Positions 26,619-35,754 are shown, counted from the stretch's first letter. The stretch: DNA of 64,000 bases from Chthoniobacter flavus Ellin428 (GCF_000173075.1 NZ_ABVL01000011.1:1-64000); one strand, 5' to 3'. A program made the numbers and translations. The notes: generated by a model not told the origin, from the sequence alone.

Positions 26619-28451
26619 CTACTTCTTCGCCGTGGCGAGTTTTTTGGCCTGCTGTTCGGTGGCGGCTTTGTGCGTGTCTTCGCCGATCCAGATATCGGTG
26701 CAGTGCGCGGGCTGGCCGCTTTGTTCGCTGGTGCGATCGACGAGCAACAGGTCGCCTACGGCGAGGTCGGTGAGCTTCACTTGCTTGTCGCCTTTCCACA
26801 CGCGCGTCTCGGGCGTGACGAGCAGGATGCTTTGCCCGAGGTCGGGCTCGAGTTCCATGTCGCCGTTGTAATTCTTCATCTTCGTAAGCTGCCAGCCGAC
26901 GTCGATACGGCCCTGATCGAGCTTGAGTGCCGTGACGCGAAGCGTGGTGTTCTGCGAGGCGAGGTGGCTGAAGTCATCGCTCACCGTCCACGCCTGGCTG
27001 AAGGCGCCGTTGTGGTCCTGGTAGAGGCCGAAGGTGCAGCGCGTGCCGATGGGGATATCGGCGAGCGTGGCGTTGGCGTTGAGATATTGCACGCTGCCGC
27101 CGGGCACGAGGGTGAACTCCACGGTCTCGCCGGTGCGATCGGTGCGGAACTGGCAGGTGTGTTTTTCGGCGTCGACTTTCACGAGTTCGCCGAGGACGCG
27201 ATGCTCGGAATACTGCGGCGGCTTCTGCCCGGGCTTGAGCTTGAACCACGGCAGCGTGTCGTTGCCATAGTCGGTGCGATACGGGTACTGCAGCGGATAT
27301 TCCTTGGCGGTGTTCTCCTGGATCTCGGAGTTCGTCGGGCCGCGGTAGCCGTAATTCATCAGGCCCTGGCCATAAGGCGGATCCTTGATCGTCCAGCCGC
27401 TGCCGAAGACCCGCACCACGCGACCGCGACGGAAGCCTTCGAGCATGTAGGCCACCTGGATGACGACCTGCGTGCCGCTGCAGCCGTAACTTTCGGTCGG
27501 CACCTTGCTCACTTCCACGATCGAGCTCTTCTCCTTGTCCACCGGCGGATTCCACGTCCGCAGCTCTTCATTGGCCACGCAGAGGGCGACATCCTTGCCG
27601 ACGGCGAGATCGTCCGCATAGGTCTTCTTGAAAGTCGGCACGTCGTCGCTGAAGAGCGTGACAGTGACTTTGTTGCCCTCGGTCTTGTTGATCCAGCCGG
27701 GCAGACCGAGCTTTTTCACGCGCTCGGCAAATTTGGCCGTTTGCGCCTCGGTGACTTTCTGGTGCGTCTCGGCGCCGACCCAGATATCCGTGCACACGCC
27801 GGGGCTCGACGCGCTACGGCCTGTGAGATCGTAGAGCAGTTCGTCACCCGGCTTGAGGTCTTCGAGCTTGATCTGCTGGTCATCCTTCCACACGCGCGTG
27901 GCGGCATTGACGTGCAACTCGGCCTTGCCCAAGTCGGGCTGGTTTTTCGGGATGCTCTGCTTGGTGGCGAGCAACTTGCCCTCGCCGAGTTTCACCTCGT
28001 CGAGCTTGTAGGAAAAGCTGTGCCCGGCATCGATGCTGAACTGGTCCTGCATCGTGGCCAGCCGGGTGAAATTCCCGTGGCCGTCGTCGTTGAGGAAGAA
28101 AAGGAAATCCGTGCCGAGCGGCACATCGCGCAGGTCGGCCTCGGCTTTCAGGAAATGGACCGAGGCGTACGGCGGCATGAAAAATTCCACGACCTCACCC
28201 GTCTTGCTGACGCGGAATTGGCCGGTGCGATGGATGAAGTCCGCGCTGATCAGTTCGCCATTGATGCGCCGGTCCGAATGGTGCGGCGGAAATTCCAGCG
28301 GCTTCGGCTGATACCACGGCAGATTGGCGTTCGCGAAATCGGTGCGGAAAGGATAGCGCGGGTCGGTCTTCGCGGCGTCATCGGCGGCCAGGGTAAGCGA
28401 CACCGGCCAGAGCACTACGGATAAGAGAAGGAAAGAGCGGGGGAATGTCAC
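26619..28451 (-). CDS. Exported protein with two copies of an unnamed domain
   Basis: 610 residues from a GTG at 28451, chosen because a signal peptide follows (RSFLLLSVVLWPVSLTLAA); an in-frame reading to 28766 has no family character. Two halves are clearly related: RYPFRTDFANANLPWYQPKP with YPYRTDYGNDTLPWFKLKP, RRINGELISADF with HRVLGELVKVD, GTDFLFFLNDDGHGNF with GTRCTFGLYQDHNGAF, and LHVNAATRVWKDDQQIKLED with LLVTPETRVWKGDKQVKLTD. So an internal duplication of ~230 residues. I do not know a name for the domain. A YGCSGTQVV stretch joins the halves. It probably functions outside the cytoplasm with the DUF1592 protein downstream. Confidence 0.75.
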   Translation of the reverse strand: MTFPRSFLLLSVVLWPVSLTLAADDAAKTDPRYPFRTDFANANLPWYQPKPLEFPPHHSDRRINGELISADFIHRTGQFRVSKTGEVVEFFMPPYASVHFLKAEADLRDVPLGTDFLFFLNDDGHGNFTRLATMQDQFSIDAGHSFSYKLDEVKLGEGKLLATKQSIPKNQPDLGKAELHVNAATRVWKDDQQIKLEDLKPGDELLYDLTGRSASSPGVCTDIWVGAETHQKVTEAQTAKFAERVKKLGLPGWINKTEGNKVTVTLFSDDVPTFKKTYADDLAVGKDVALCVANEELRTWNPPVDKEKSSIVEVSKVPTESYGCSGTQVVIQVAYMLEGFRRGRVVRVFGSGWTIKDPPYGQGLMNYGYRGPTNSEIQENTAKEYPLQYPYRTDYGNDTLPWFKLKPGQKPPQYSEHRVLGELVKVDAEKHTCQFRTDRTGETVEFTLVPGGSVQYLNANATLADIPIGTRCTFGLYQDHNGAFSQAWTVSDDFSHLASQNTTLRVTALKLDQGRIDVGWQLTKMKNYNGDMELEPDLGQSILLVTPETRVWKGDKQVKLTDLAVGDLLLVDRTSEQSGQPAHCTDIWIGEDTHKAATEQQAKKLATAKK

Positions 28452-28594
28452 GGAGGGGCAGGATGGAGTGGTTCGGTTTGCTTGGTCTTGGCGCCAACAC
28501 TCTTCACCGGGCAAACGGCGTCTGATTAGCCAAATTTGTCGAACGAGGAGATTTCTTCCCGGATCTACCCAGCCATCGGCCCGGGCTGGTCGTC

Positions 28595-29218
28595 CTACGG
28601 AAGCGGAGGCAAGGTGGTGGAATCGCTCTTCTGCGGGATGTCCTCGAAGGAGCGGCGCACCTGCTCGATCTGCTGGCGGTAGTGCTCGGCGTCCCCGTAG
28701 TCGAAAAAGAATCGGTAGCGGCTGTGGATGGATTTCACGCGCAGGGCATGCTTGATCGGACACCAATACTGCTCGGTGCGGGCGGCTACCTCGGCCGCGT
28801 AGGCGAGAACGCCATTACCGTAGGCGCAGTATTCGCAGTTCAGCTTTTCGAGCACGTTGAGATAGGCCAGACGATGGCGATCGAGAAGGATGTAGTCGTC
28901 GCGCCGGACCTTCGGAATCCCGTAAATGCCAAAGCACAACGCCTGATAAATCGTGATCACGAGATCGAGGAAGGCGATCGGAATCAGACAGAACCAAATG
29001 ATAGGTGCGGTGAGGAGGACCAGGAAGGTGGAATCCAGCAGGAATCGATGGATCCGTTTGCTCAGCCGTCGATGCCGGGTATGCGCTTCCTCCGTGAACC
29101 GGACCTTCCGTTGCCGGACCTCATACAGAAATTCCGTCTCCTTTCGTCGCAGCTCCTGCATCATCTCCTTTTCCAGCTCCTGCATTTTGTGGAGAAGCGA
29201 ATCGAGCTTGTCGTTCAT
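28595..29218 (-). CDS. Coiled-coil membrane protein with a Cys-rich loop
   Basis: 207 residues. An N-terminal coiled coil (LLHKMQELEKEMMQELRRKE...) of ~45 residues leads into a basic segment and two membrane helices (FLVLLTAPIIWFCLIPIAFL; DLVITIYQALCFGIYGI). The C-terminal part contains LNCEYCAYGNGVLAYAAEV and TEQYWCPIKHAL, i.e. C-x2-C plus a later Cys-Pro and His, which could bind a metal. I have seen this C-terminal pattern in conserved bacterial proteins of unknown function. It is monocistronic, between the duplicated protein and the FAD oxidase. Confidence 0.7.
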   Translation of the reverse strand: MNDKLDSLLHKMQELEKEMMQELRRKETEFLYEVRQRKVRFTEEAHTRHRRLSKRIHRFLLDSTFLVLLTAPIIWFCLIPIAFLDLVITIYQALCFGIYGIPKVRRDDYILLDRHRLAYLNVLEKLNCEYCAYGNGVLAYAAEVAARTEQYWCPIKHALRVKSIHSRYRFFFDYGDAEHYRQQIEQVRRSFEDIPQKSDSTTLPPLP

Positions 29219-29324
29219 GCAACGACCTCTCTACGCGGAGCCGGGCCAGACAGCAATGGTAGTCGACCAGCGACGCGAGCTTCCGAGTGATCCGCGAAGG
29301 GATCGACCGCTGATTGCACAGCCT

Positions 29325-30794
29325 CTACGCGGCCGCGTGGATGGCCTCGGCCACGCGATTTGCGGTGCGCGTCGCGGCATCCTGACCGTGGGGCATGTTG
29401 TCGTAGGCGGAACCGGCGAAATAAATGCGCCCGACCGGCGTCCCGATGTGCGGCCACATCTTGTGCAGTTCCCCGAGATGAAAAGCCTGGCGCTCGCAAC
29501 CGAAACACGTCGGCTCTTCCTTCCACCATTGGTGGACGATGCATTGCTCGATCGTGTCCTTCGCCTTGCCGGGATAGAATTTGCGAAAGGCGGCGAGCGC
29601 TTCCTCCGGCGTCTCCACTGGTGCGCCGCTGCCCATCAGCACGCAGCGCTCCCCGGGCACATCATCTGCGGTGCGATAGACGAGGACCATTTTCGAGTCA
29701 CCGGTTTCGAGGTTGATGCTCGGTACGTCGCCTTCCCAAAAGCGGCTCTTCGCCTGCAACAACACCCGCGATTGCATGCCGATCTTCACGTTCTGGATGG
29801 CGTAGGCTTTTTCCGCCGGCCAATCCGGCGTGACCTTGATGCCGTTCAGCAACAGCGGCGAAAGGGAGATCACGAGATAATCGGCGGCGAGCTGCTTCGT
29901 CGCGCCGCCCTCCTCATATTCCACACGCACACCCTTGGCATCATGCTCGATGGCGGTGACGGGACAATTCCGGTGCACGCGATCACCGAGCATCTCGGCG
30001 AAGGTATCAGGCAGCCGTTGGTTGCCGCCCTTGAGATGATAGACCTCGCGCTGGAAGGTCGGCTGCCCGCGCAGTTTGGCGATGGCAGCCTGCCACAGGC
30101 GGAACAGTGCGGACGTATCGGTGCTCGTCGGCGGCTTCTCCGGCGTGCTGCGCCGGCCGCCGGCGATGAAGCGGATCGCGGCCCCCGACGCACCATCCTG
30201 GGCCAGCAGGTCACCGAGCAACACATGGTCGAGATGATCGAGTCCCACGCCGAAAGGCTGAAACTCGTCGGTGAACTTTGCCAGGTACGGCGCGAAGTAG
30301 AGCGTGCTCAAATCCGTCCAGCCGTGCGCGAGGATGTGATCGATCTCGCGTTGATTAAAGCCGAAGCTGGTCACTGTCGCGCGGTCGGCGAGTTGCTGCT
30401 CGGTGTACCATTTCCCGTCGATCTTCCGGTACATGTTCTCCCGCCGCTTCCATGGAAGATAGGGCAGGTTGAATTTCTTCACGTACCGCCAGTACTGCTC
30501 GTAACCCTCCTTGGTGAAATGCTCCGCGCCGACGTCGGCGTAGAGCCCGTCGGGCAGAGGGTCGCGAATCGTTTTCACGTGTCCGCCGGTGCGGCGTGAG
30601 GCTTCGAGTAGCGTTACGTCGTGCCCGCGCTCCATCAATTCGTACGCGCAACTGAGTCCACCGATGCCCCCACCTGCGATGATGACTCGCTTGCGCGGTG
30701 CCGTCGCGGCGGAAACCAGCCCGCCGCTGGCCAGCAAGGCGAGACCGGAAGTTTTCAGGACGTCACGACGGGTATAGGTCTGGGGAGTGTTCAT
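29325..30794 (-). CDS. FAD-dependent amine oxidase-type oxidoreductase, Tat-exported
   Basis: 489 residues from ATG 30794. Tat signal TRRDVLKTSGLALLASGG. Rossmann FAD-binding start RVIIAGGGIGGLSCAYELME with the GxGxxG pattern and acidic LLEASRRTGGHV, characteristic of the flavin amine oxidase/protoporphyrinogen oxidase/phytoene desaturase superfamily. The C-terminus has GRIYFAGSAYDNMPHGQDAA, the second FAD-contacting block. Export of a flavoprotein by Tat is in keeping with pre-folded cofactor loading. Substrate unknown. Divergent from the hydrolase at 30900. Confidence 0.85.
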   Translation of the reverse strand: MNTPQTYTRRDVLKTSGLALLASGGLVSAATAPRKRVIIAGGGIGGLSCAYELMERGHDVTLLEASRRTGGHVKTIRDPLPDGLYADVGAEHFTKEGYEQYWRYVKKFNLPYLPWKRRENMYRKIDGKWYTEQQLADRATVTSFGFNQREIDHILAHGWTDLSTLYFAPYLAKFTDEFQPFGVGLDHLDHVLLGDLLAQDGASGAAIRFIAGGRRSTPEKPPTSTDTSALFRLWQAAIAKLRGQPTFQREVYHLKGGNQRLPDTFAEMLGDRVHRNCPVTAIEHDAKGVRVEYEEGGATKQLAADYLVISLSPLLLNGIKVTPDWPAEKAYAIQNVKIGMQSRVLLQAKSRFWEGDVPSINLETGDSKMVLVYRTADDVPGERCVLMGSGAPVETPEEALAAFRKFYPGKAKDTIEQCIVHQWWKEEPTCFGCERQAFHLGELHKMWPHIGTPVGRIYFAGSAYDNMPHGQDAATRTANRVAEAIHAAA

Positions 30795-30899
30795 GGGGAG
30801 GGATGGGCGAGGGGAAAGCAGGGATTCGCCGACATGTATAAGAATCCCCGCATCGGTGGGTTTCCTAGGGACCGTCGCCTCTGTTACTTCGCTCCCGCT

Positions 30900-32228
30900 A
30901 TGCGCTTCCACGCCTTCGTTGTCCTCGCCTCGCTCGTTCTTTGTCTATCGTTGCCCTTGCGGGCCGCGGAATCGTCCGTCGATCCCTTTGCGCCCTATCT
31001 CACCGGTCGCCCGCCGGAGATTTTGCGCGACGTGCCCGATAACAGTCCGCCTCCCGAGGGCGTGAGTGTGCGCCGCGTCGTCTTTCGCTCGCGCGAGAAT
31101 GCCGAGATCTTCGCGGTCATCGTCACGCCGAAGACGGCTGGTCCGCATCCCGGGATGCTCGTGTTGCACGGCGGTGGCGGCAGCGCAGAAATCGACAAGG
31201 CGATCGCCTGGGGACAACGCGGCTATGTCGCTGTGGCGCCGGATCTGCCCGGCATCGCCAATCCGCAAAAGCTCACCGAGACCAAGGGCCGTTGGAATAC
31301 GATGAAGTACGGGGAAGGTCGCTATGTCGCCAGTCCCGATGCCACCGCGAGCCTGCTTTTCGATGCCGTGCTCTCGGCCATGCAATCGCTCTACCTGCTC
31401 CGCGTACAGCCGGACGTGGATACCAAACGCATCGGCGTCGTCGGCATTTCCTGGGGTGGCTATATGACGACGATGGTGTGCGGACTCGCCGGTGATCAGG
31501 TCCGCGCGGGCTTCGCCATCTTCGGGTGCGGCTTTTACGAACTCACTTCGCAGCAGCCGACGCTGCTGAAGATGCCGCTGGAGGAACGCGAACGCTGGCT
31601 GCGCGATCTCGACGCCGGCCGCCGCGCGCCGGGTATCAAGGCTGTCTTCTTCACCGCTGGCGCAGCGAACGATTTCTTTTTCTGGCCGCCCGCCGTGCAG
31701 GCCACGCTCGATGCCATTCCGGGAACGAAAAATCATCTCTTCGCGCCGAATGCCAATCACAAGGTGCCGCTGCCCGGTGGCACGGTTTTCCCGAAGGCGT
31801 CGTCGGATCCCTTCGTCCCCACGCCTTTCCAGCCTTTCCCCACGCCGAGCGGCAGCAAGGCGAACTGGCTGGCGATGGAGGTGCCTTACTTCGACTATTA
31901 TCTCAATGGAAAGGGCCAGCCGTTGCCCGTCGTCACGGTCGAGAAAGAGAACAACCCGTTGAGCGCGCGCTTCGACATCGCTTCGCCTCGGCCCATCGCG
32001 AAGGTGGAGGTTTACTGGAGCCTGCCCGGCGATTGGATGAAGCGCAACTGGCAGGCTTTGCCGATATCGAAGCTTTCCGATGATCGCTTTGAAGTGAGCT
32101 TTCCGACCGAGGCCGCGGAAGGCGCGGATTGGTTTGTCGTCGCGTCGGATGATCGGCCGGTCACCGTCTCCAGCGACTTCATGCACATTGGCAAACCCGC
32201 CAAAACACCGGAACATCCCGCGCCATGA
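30900..32228 (+). CDS. Exported alpha/beta-hydrolase, acetyl-xylan-esterase-like
   Basis: 442 residues from ATG 30900 with signal peptide AFVVLASLVLCLSLPLRA. ATPKTAGPHPGMLVLHGGGG-like oxyanion region, GYVAVAPDLPGIAN and IGVVGISWGGYMTTMVCGLA with the G-x-S-x-G nucleophile; NANHKVPLPGG may hold the His. Resembles the dienelactone-hydrolase/AXE1 group acting on ester-linked carbohydrates. Its stop overlaps the next start (ATGA), so it is coupled to the SGNH hydrolase. Confidence 0.82.
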   Translation: MRFHAFVVLASLVLCLSLPLRAAESSVDPFAPYLTGRPPEILRDVPDNSPPPEGVSVRRVVFRSRENAEIFAVIVTPKTAGPHPGMLVLHGGGGSAEIDKAIAWGQRGYVAVAPDLPGIANPQKLTETKGRWNTMKYGEGRYVASPDATASLLFDAVLSAMQSLYLLRVQPDVDTKRIGVVGISWGGYMTTMVCGLAGDQVRAGFAIFGCGFYELTSQQPTLLKMPLEERERWLRDLDAGRRAPGIKAVFFTAGAANDFFFWPPAVQATLDAIPGTKNHLFAPNANHKVPLPGGTVFPKASSDPFVPTPFQPFPTPSGSKANWLAMEVPYFDYYLNGKGQPLPVVTVEKENNPLSARFDIASPRPIAKVEVYWSLPGDWMKRNWQALPISKLSDDRFEVSFPTEAAEGADWFVVASDDRPVTVSSDFMHIGKPAKTPEHPAP

Positions 32229-32875
32229 AATCGCTTTTCGTTTTTCTCTTCCTCGCCCTGGCAGCGCTCCCGGTGCGCGCCGTGGATCCGCGGGTGGTCA
32301 TCGTCTTCGGCGATTCCATCACCGCTGGCAGCGCATTGCCCAAGGACCAGCAATCCCAGCTCTGGCTGCGTCTCGTGGAGGCGCGTTCGGAGGGGAAGCT
32401 CAAGATGATGAATGAGGGCAAGGGCGGGCGCCCGACGGATTCGCTGAAGGAATTCGATGCCATGCTGCAGCGTCAGCCAAAGGCGGACCTGCTCGTGATC
32501 CTGCTCGGGACCAACGATTCCCGCGACATCACCGACCAGTGTGTGCCCAAGGCCGTGGCGAATGAGCGGGCCATGATTACCAAAGCGCGCGACCATTTTG
32601 GGAAGGACCTTGCCGTGCTGCTCGTCGGCCCGACGAATATCCGGAAGGACGCGCTCGGTCCAACCAAGCCGATCGCCGATCAGCGTGATGCCAAGTTGCG
32701 CGAACTTGGCACCGCCTTCGAGGCGCTCGCTAAGGAGACACAGTGCGATTTCACCAGCCTTTACGGCGTCGTGCCCGCGGCGAGCCTGGCCAAGGATGGC
32801 GTGCACCCCGATCCCGCCGGCAACGAAGCCATCGCGCAAGCGTTGCTGCCCAAGTTACTGCCGACGAAGCCGTAG
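32225..32875 (+). CDS. Exported SGNH/GDSL hydrolase
   Basis: 216 residues with signal peptide SLFVFLFLALAALPVRA. Block I is VIVFGDSITAGS (Ser nucleophile), block III GTNDSRD (oxyanion Asn), block V DGVHPDPAGNEAIAQ (Asp-His). Typical small lipase/acylhydrolase of the SGNH clan, often a carbohydrate deacetylase. Translationally coupled to the upstream esterase by a 4-bp overlap and followed after 37 bp by a TIM-barrel gene. Confidence 0.92.
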   Translation: MKSLFVFLFLALAALPVRAVDPRVVIVFGDSITAGSALPKDQQSQLWLRLVEARSEGKLKMMNEGKGGRPTDSLKEFDAMLQRQPKADLLVILLGTNDSRDITDQCVPKAVANERAMITKARDHFGKDLAVLLVGPTNIRKDALGPTKPIADQRDAKLRELGTAFEALAKETQCDFTSLYGVVPAASLAKDGVHPDPAGNEAIAQALLPKLLPTKP

Positions 32876-32912
32876 ATTGCTTCCTTCGAAACGATGGTGA
32901 TCCGCTGAAGTT

Positions 32913-33824
32913 ATGCGCAAGTTTCCCCTGTTCGTCCTGTCGCTCCTCGCTCTCGCGCCGCTGCATACACAAGCCGCGACGCCTGCGGAACTTTTCGCGC
33001 CGGGCAATCTGCACGCTTGGTGCGTGGTGCCGTTCGATGCGAAACATCGTGGTCCGGAGGAGCGCGCGGAGATGCTGCAAAAATTGAGCTTCCAGCACTT
33101 CGTCTACGACTGGCGGGCGAAAGATATTCCGACCTTCGATGCCGAGATCGAGGCGCTGCAGAAGCATGGCATCGAACTGACCGCCTGGTGGTCGCCGACC
33201 GCACCGCACGATCCGGTGCTCCAGACAATGCTCGATGTCTTCAAGCGCCACAACGTGCATCCGCAATTGTGGGTGATGGGGGGCGGTGAGCCGACGAAGA
33301 GTCCCGAAGAACAAGAGGCACGTGTTGCGCAGGAGACTGAACGCATCCGCCAGATCGAAGCGCTGGCCAAGCCGTACGGCTGCAAGGTCGAGCTCTACAA
33401 TCACAACCGCTGGTTTGGCGTGATGGACAATGAAGTGGCAATCATCGAGCACCTGAAAAAACTCGGCGTGCACGATGTCGGCATCGTCTACAATTTTAGC
33501 CACGGGCACGACGACATCGCGGATTTCCCGGCGATCTGGAAACGCATCCAGCCGTATGTCGTGGCCGTGAATGTCACTGGCATGGTGAAGAACGGCGGCG
33601 GGAAACTGATGCCGCCGTCGCAGGGGGACTCCGAGTTGGGGATGCTGAAGGTGATCGTCGATAGCGGTTGGAATGGGCCGGTCGGCTTGATCGCCGAGCA
33701 GGGCGGCGATGCGGAGGTGACGCTCGGCAACTATTTGCGCGGGCTCGAGTGGTGCAAAGAGGAGCTCGAGCAACCCGGCTCCGGTGGCCCGAAGCCCGAT
33801 TTCAAAACGGCGGCGGCAAAGTAA
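32913..33824 (+). CDS. Exported sugar phosphate isomerase/epimerase-like TIM barrel
   Basis: 303 residues. Signal peptide FPLFVLSLLALAPLHTQAA, then an AP-endonuclease-2/xylose-isomerase-like barrel: LSFQHFVYDWRAKD, ALQKHGIELTAWW, YGCKVELYNHNRWFG, HDVGIVYNFSHGHDDI and GPVGLIAEQGGD. The Glu, His and Asp residues in the last strands are likely metal ligands. Families of this kind are expanded and exported in Planctomycetes and Verrucomicrobia; the substrate is unknown. Probably third gene of the unit starting at 30900. The following 382-bp gap holds repeat family A. Confidence 0.85.
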   Translation: MRKFPLFVLSLLALAPLHTQAATPAELFAPGNLHAWCVVPFDAKHRGPEERAEMLQKLSFQHFVYDWRAKDIPTFDAEIEALQKHGIELTAWWSPTAPHDPVLQTMLDVFKRHNVHPQLWVMGGGEPTKSPEEQEARVAQETERIRQIEALAKPYGCKVELYNHNRWFGVMDNEVAIIEHLKKLGVHDVGIVYNFSHGHDDIADFPAIWKRIQPYVVAVNVTGMVKNGGGKLMPPSQGDSELGMLKVIVDSGWNGPVGLIAEQGGDAEVTLGNYLRGLEWCKEELEQPGSGGPKPDFKTAAAK

Positions 33825-33913
33825 GGCAGTCTCTGCCAAATCGCAGAGCGTATTGCCGCACGAATTGCGTGTGGCGATGTGTCGCGGCTGCGTTTTGGGG
33901 TGCGGGGCTGCCG

Positions 33914-34140
33914 CCTAAGCATTCCCCACATCTTTGCTCGGTTTAGGGACAGGGGGAAAATCGGCTGCGGCTCACTGGGAGGGGGCGACTTTCCAGTCGC
34001 CCTGCGTCGCGGAGCGACGCCCTCAAAGAGAGGCGCTGCGCGCATTGGGTTTTCGGTCAGCGACTGGGAAGTCGCCGCTCCCAGTGGCGCCATCCCCTTC
34101 GATATCTAAACACCGAGCAAAGATGTGGGTAATGCTTAGG
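33914..34140. repeat. Repeat family A, copy 2 (best-preserved ends)
   Basis: 227 bp. Left end CCTAAGCATTCCCCACATCT followed by TTGCTCGG (33914-33941), right end CCGAGCAAAGATGTGGG followed by TAATGCTTAGG (34113-34140): a 28-bp terminal inverted repeat with one mismatch. The core matches copy 1 and runs in the same direction. It lies between convergent genes; no T-run follows, so I treat it as a dispersed element, not a dedicated terminator. Confidence 0.8.
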
Positions 34141-34206
34141 CTGCTGCGCCGCTTTTCGAGGACCGGCTCCCCGGATCGCACGGAAGCGCCGCTCTTGGAT
34201 TCGAAA

Positions 34207-35391
34207 TTACCGCGTGCCGGGCACGTAGTACGGCCCCATGGCCTCCAGCACCTTGGTGCGCAATTCATCGCCATCGACCGGGCCGTTGTGACGCCAGAGG
34301 ATTTCACCATTCGCACCGACCAGGACGGTGTGCGGGATGGCGCCGGGCCACTCGGGGTCCAGCGCTTTCATCATGTCGTCCGTGCTGTCGCCATTATAGA
34401 CGTAGCTGTTCGTGGTCCGGCCTTCGGATTTCACCGCGTTCTTCCCGCGCGCCGACAGACCCGCGCCGTGCTTCTCGAGGAAGGCTTTCACCGGCGCCGG
34501 ATCTTTCGGATCATCGGCGCTGATCGTGATGAATTCGAAATTGCGCAGGTCGAATTTCCGCGCGGTCGTGACGAGTTCCGGAAATTCCTGCACACAAGGA
34601 ACGCACCAGGTGGCCCAGACATTGAAGAGCCGTACGCGGCCGGAGCCGTTTTTGCGCAGGGCGCTGACGCCCGCGGTGTCGATCATTTGCACATCGACCG
34701 GCGTCTTGTCCCACTTCTCCATTTTCTGCGCGATGCCCGTGCTCTTGCTGTTCCACTTCGTCGAGCAACCGTGCGGCTTGGTCTCGGCCACCGGCACTTC
34801 CTTGCCGGCGAGCAGCGCTTCCACGGCATTGCGCGCGTCGGGCGATTTCACCGTCGAGGGATCGGCGTATTCCGAATCGTCGAAGCGCCCTTTGTAGCGC
34901 AGCTTGTGTTCGGCATCGAAGAGGAAGACGTGCGGCGTGGCCAGGCAGCCGTAGGCGTGCGCCACGGCCTGCGTCTCGCCGTCGTAGAGATACGGGAAAT
35001 CGAAGCCCTGATCCTTCGCATATTTCTGCATGTCCTCGAAGCTGTCGTTGTACTTCGAGTAGCCGAGTTCATCGAGGCTCAGGCCTTTCGGATTGTTCGG
35101 ATTGATGGCGACGAAGACGAACCCCTTGCCCTTCATCTCGGCAATGAGTTGCTTCATCCGGCCCTCCGCGGCGTGCGAGGAGGGGCAATGATTCGAGATG
35201 AACGCGATCATCAGCAGCTTCGCGTCTTTGTATTCCGCCAGCGTGTGCGTTTTGCCGTCGATGCCCGGCAGCGAAAAATCCGGCGCGGGGTCGCCGATTT
35301 GCAAATCGTGCAGGCCATCCTCCGCGTGAGCGGGCGCAAGGGAGACCAGGGCGAGAGAGAGAAACGCGAGCGTGAGACGGAGAAGTTTCAT
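34207..35391 (-). CDS. Exported protein with two thioredoxin-fold domains
   Basis: 394 residues from ATG 35391 with signal peptide LTLAFLSLALVSLAPAHA. The first domain is AhpC/TSA-like (IGDPAPDFSLPGIDGKTHTL, IAFISNHCPSSHAAEGRMKQ), where the usual second Cys is replaced by Ser; the second is TlpA-like with WATWCVPCVQEFPEL (active CxxC) and IPHTVLVGANGEIL. The middle has a lone CSTKW. The N-terminal half alone resembles the 'thioredoxin family protein' that answers oxidative stress in many bacteria. Probably a periplasmic thiol-disulfide protein. Confidence 0.85.
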   Translation of the reverse strand: MKLLRLTLAFLSLALVSLAPAHAEDGLHDLQIGDPAPDFSLPGIDGKTHTLAEYKDAKLLMIAFISNHCPSSHAAEGRMKQLIAEMKGKGFVFVAINPNNPKGLSLDELGYSKYNDSFEDMQKYAKDQGFDFPYLYDGETQAVAHAYGCLATPHVFLFDAEHKLRYKGRFDDSEYADPSTVKSPDARNAVEALLAGKEVPVAETKPHGCSTKWNSKSTGIAQKMEKWDKTPVDVQMIDTAGVSALRKNGSGRVRLFNVWATWCVPCVQEFPELVTTARKFDLRNFEFITISADDPKDPAPVKAFLEKHGAGLSARGKNAVKSEGRTTNSYVYNGDSTDDMMKALDPEWPGAIPHTVLVGANGEILWRHNGPVDGDELRTKVLEAMGPYYVPGTR

Positions 35392-35534
35392 GGGAGACGC
35401 GAGTGGGGAATGAACGGCGAAGAGTCTCCAAGAATACCGTGGACCTCCATTTTTCCTAGCGCCTTCCGTTGTCCTCCGGTTCCGAAATTTTACCACGACA
35501 GCGCAGCCGCCGCCGAAGAGCCGCCACGAAGAAG

Positions 35535-35617
35535 AACCGCGAATGGACGCCAATGAACGCGAATGAAGGAGGCGAAGGCTTTTTTCTATTCGCGTCTATT
35601 GGCGTCCATTCGCGGTT
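35535..35617. repeat. Palindrome (CGCGAATGGACGCCAATG type)
   Basis: Arms 35535-35564 and 35588-35617 are reverse complements over 30 bp with about two mismatches; both contain AACCGCGAATGGACGCCAAT. It resembles the motif in the 19943-20066 element (CGCGAAT units), suggesting one superfamily. It lies in the 363-bp gap 35392-35754, upstream of the redoxin gene; apart from it and the hairpin at 35701-35728, I see nothing in this gap. Confidence 0.7.
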
Positions 35618-35700
35618 TTAAAATCTCGCGCTTGGCGGCCTCGTCGTCCCTCCGGCGTTGTGGCGGGCGATACACGGAGCGCATCCCGTGAAAACGCATC

Positions 35701-35728
35701 GCCCTGCCCGGACGGTGCCGGACAGGGC
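35701..35728 (-). terminator. Hairpin after the VOC gene
   Basis: GCCCTGCCCGG (35701-35711) and CCGGACAGGGC (35718-35728) form an 11-bp stem with one mismatch and a 6-nt loop, 26 bp beyond the stop of the minus-strand VOC gene. On the minus strand no clean T-run follows; on the plus strand ATTTTTTC follows. Terminator function is therefore plausible but not certain. Confidence 0.45.
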
Positions 35729-35754
35729 GCGTGAATTTTTTCTTTCGTGTGGGA

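Noticed and set aside
23982-28424. Plus-strand open frame of 1480 codons
   Set aside because: It is the antisense of the DUF1592 protein and the duplicated exported protein. Those have clear domains and signal peptides; the antisense reading is His/Arg/Glu-rich low-information sequence produced by GC-rich codon bias.
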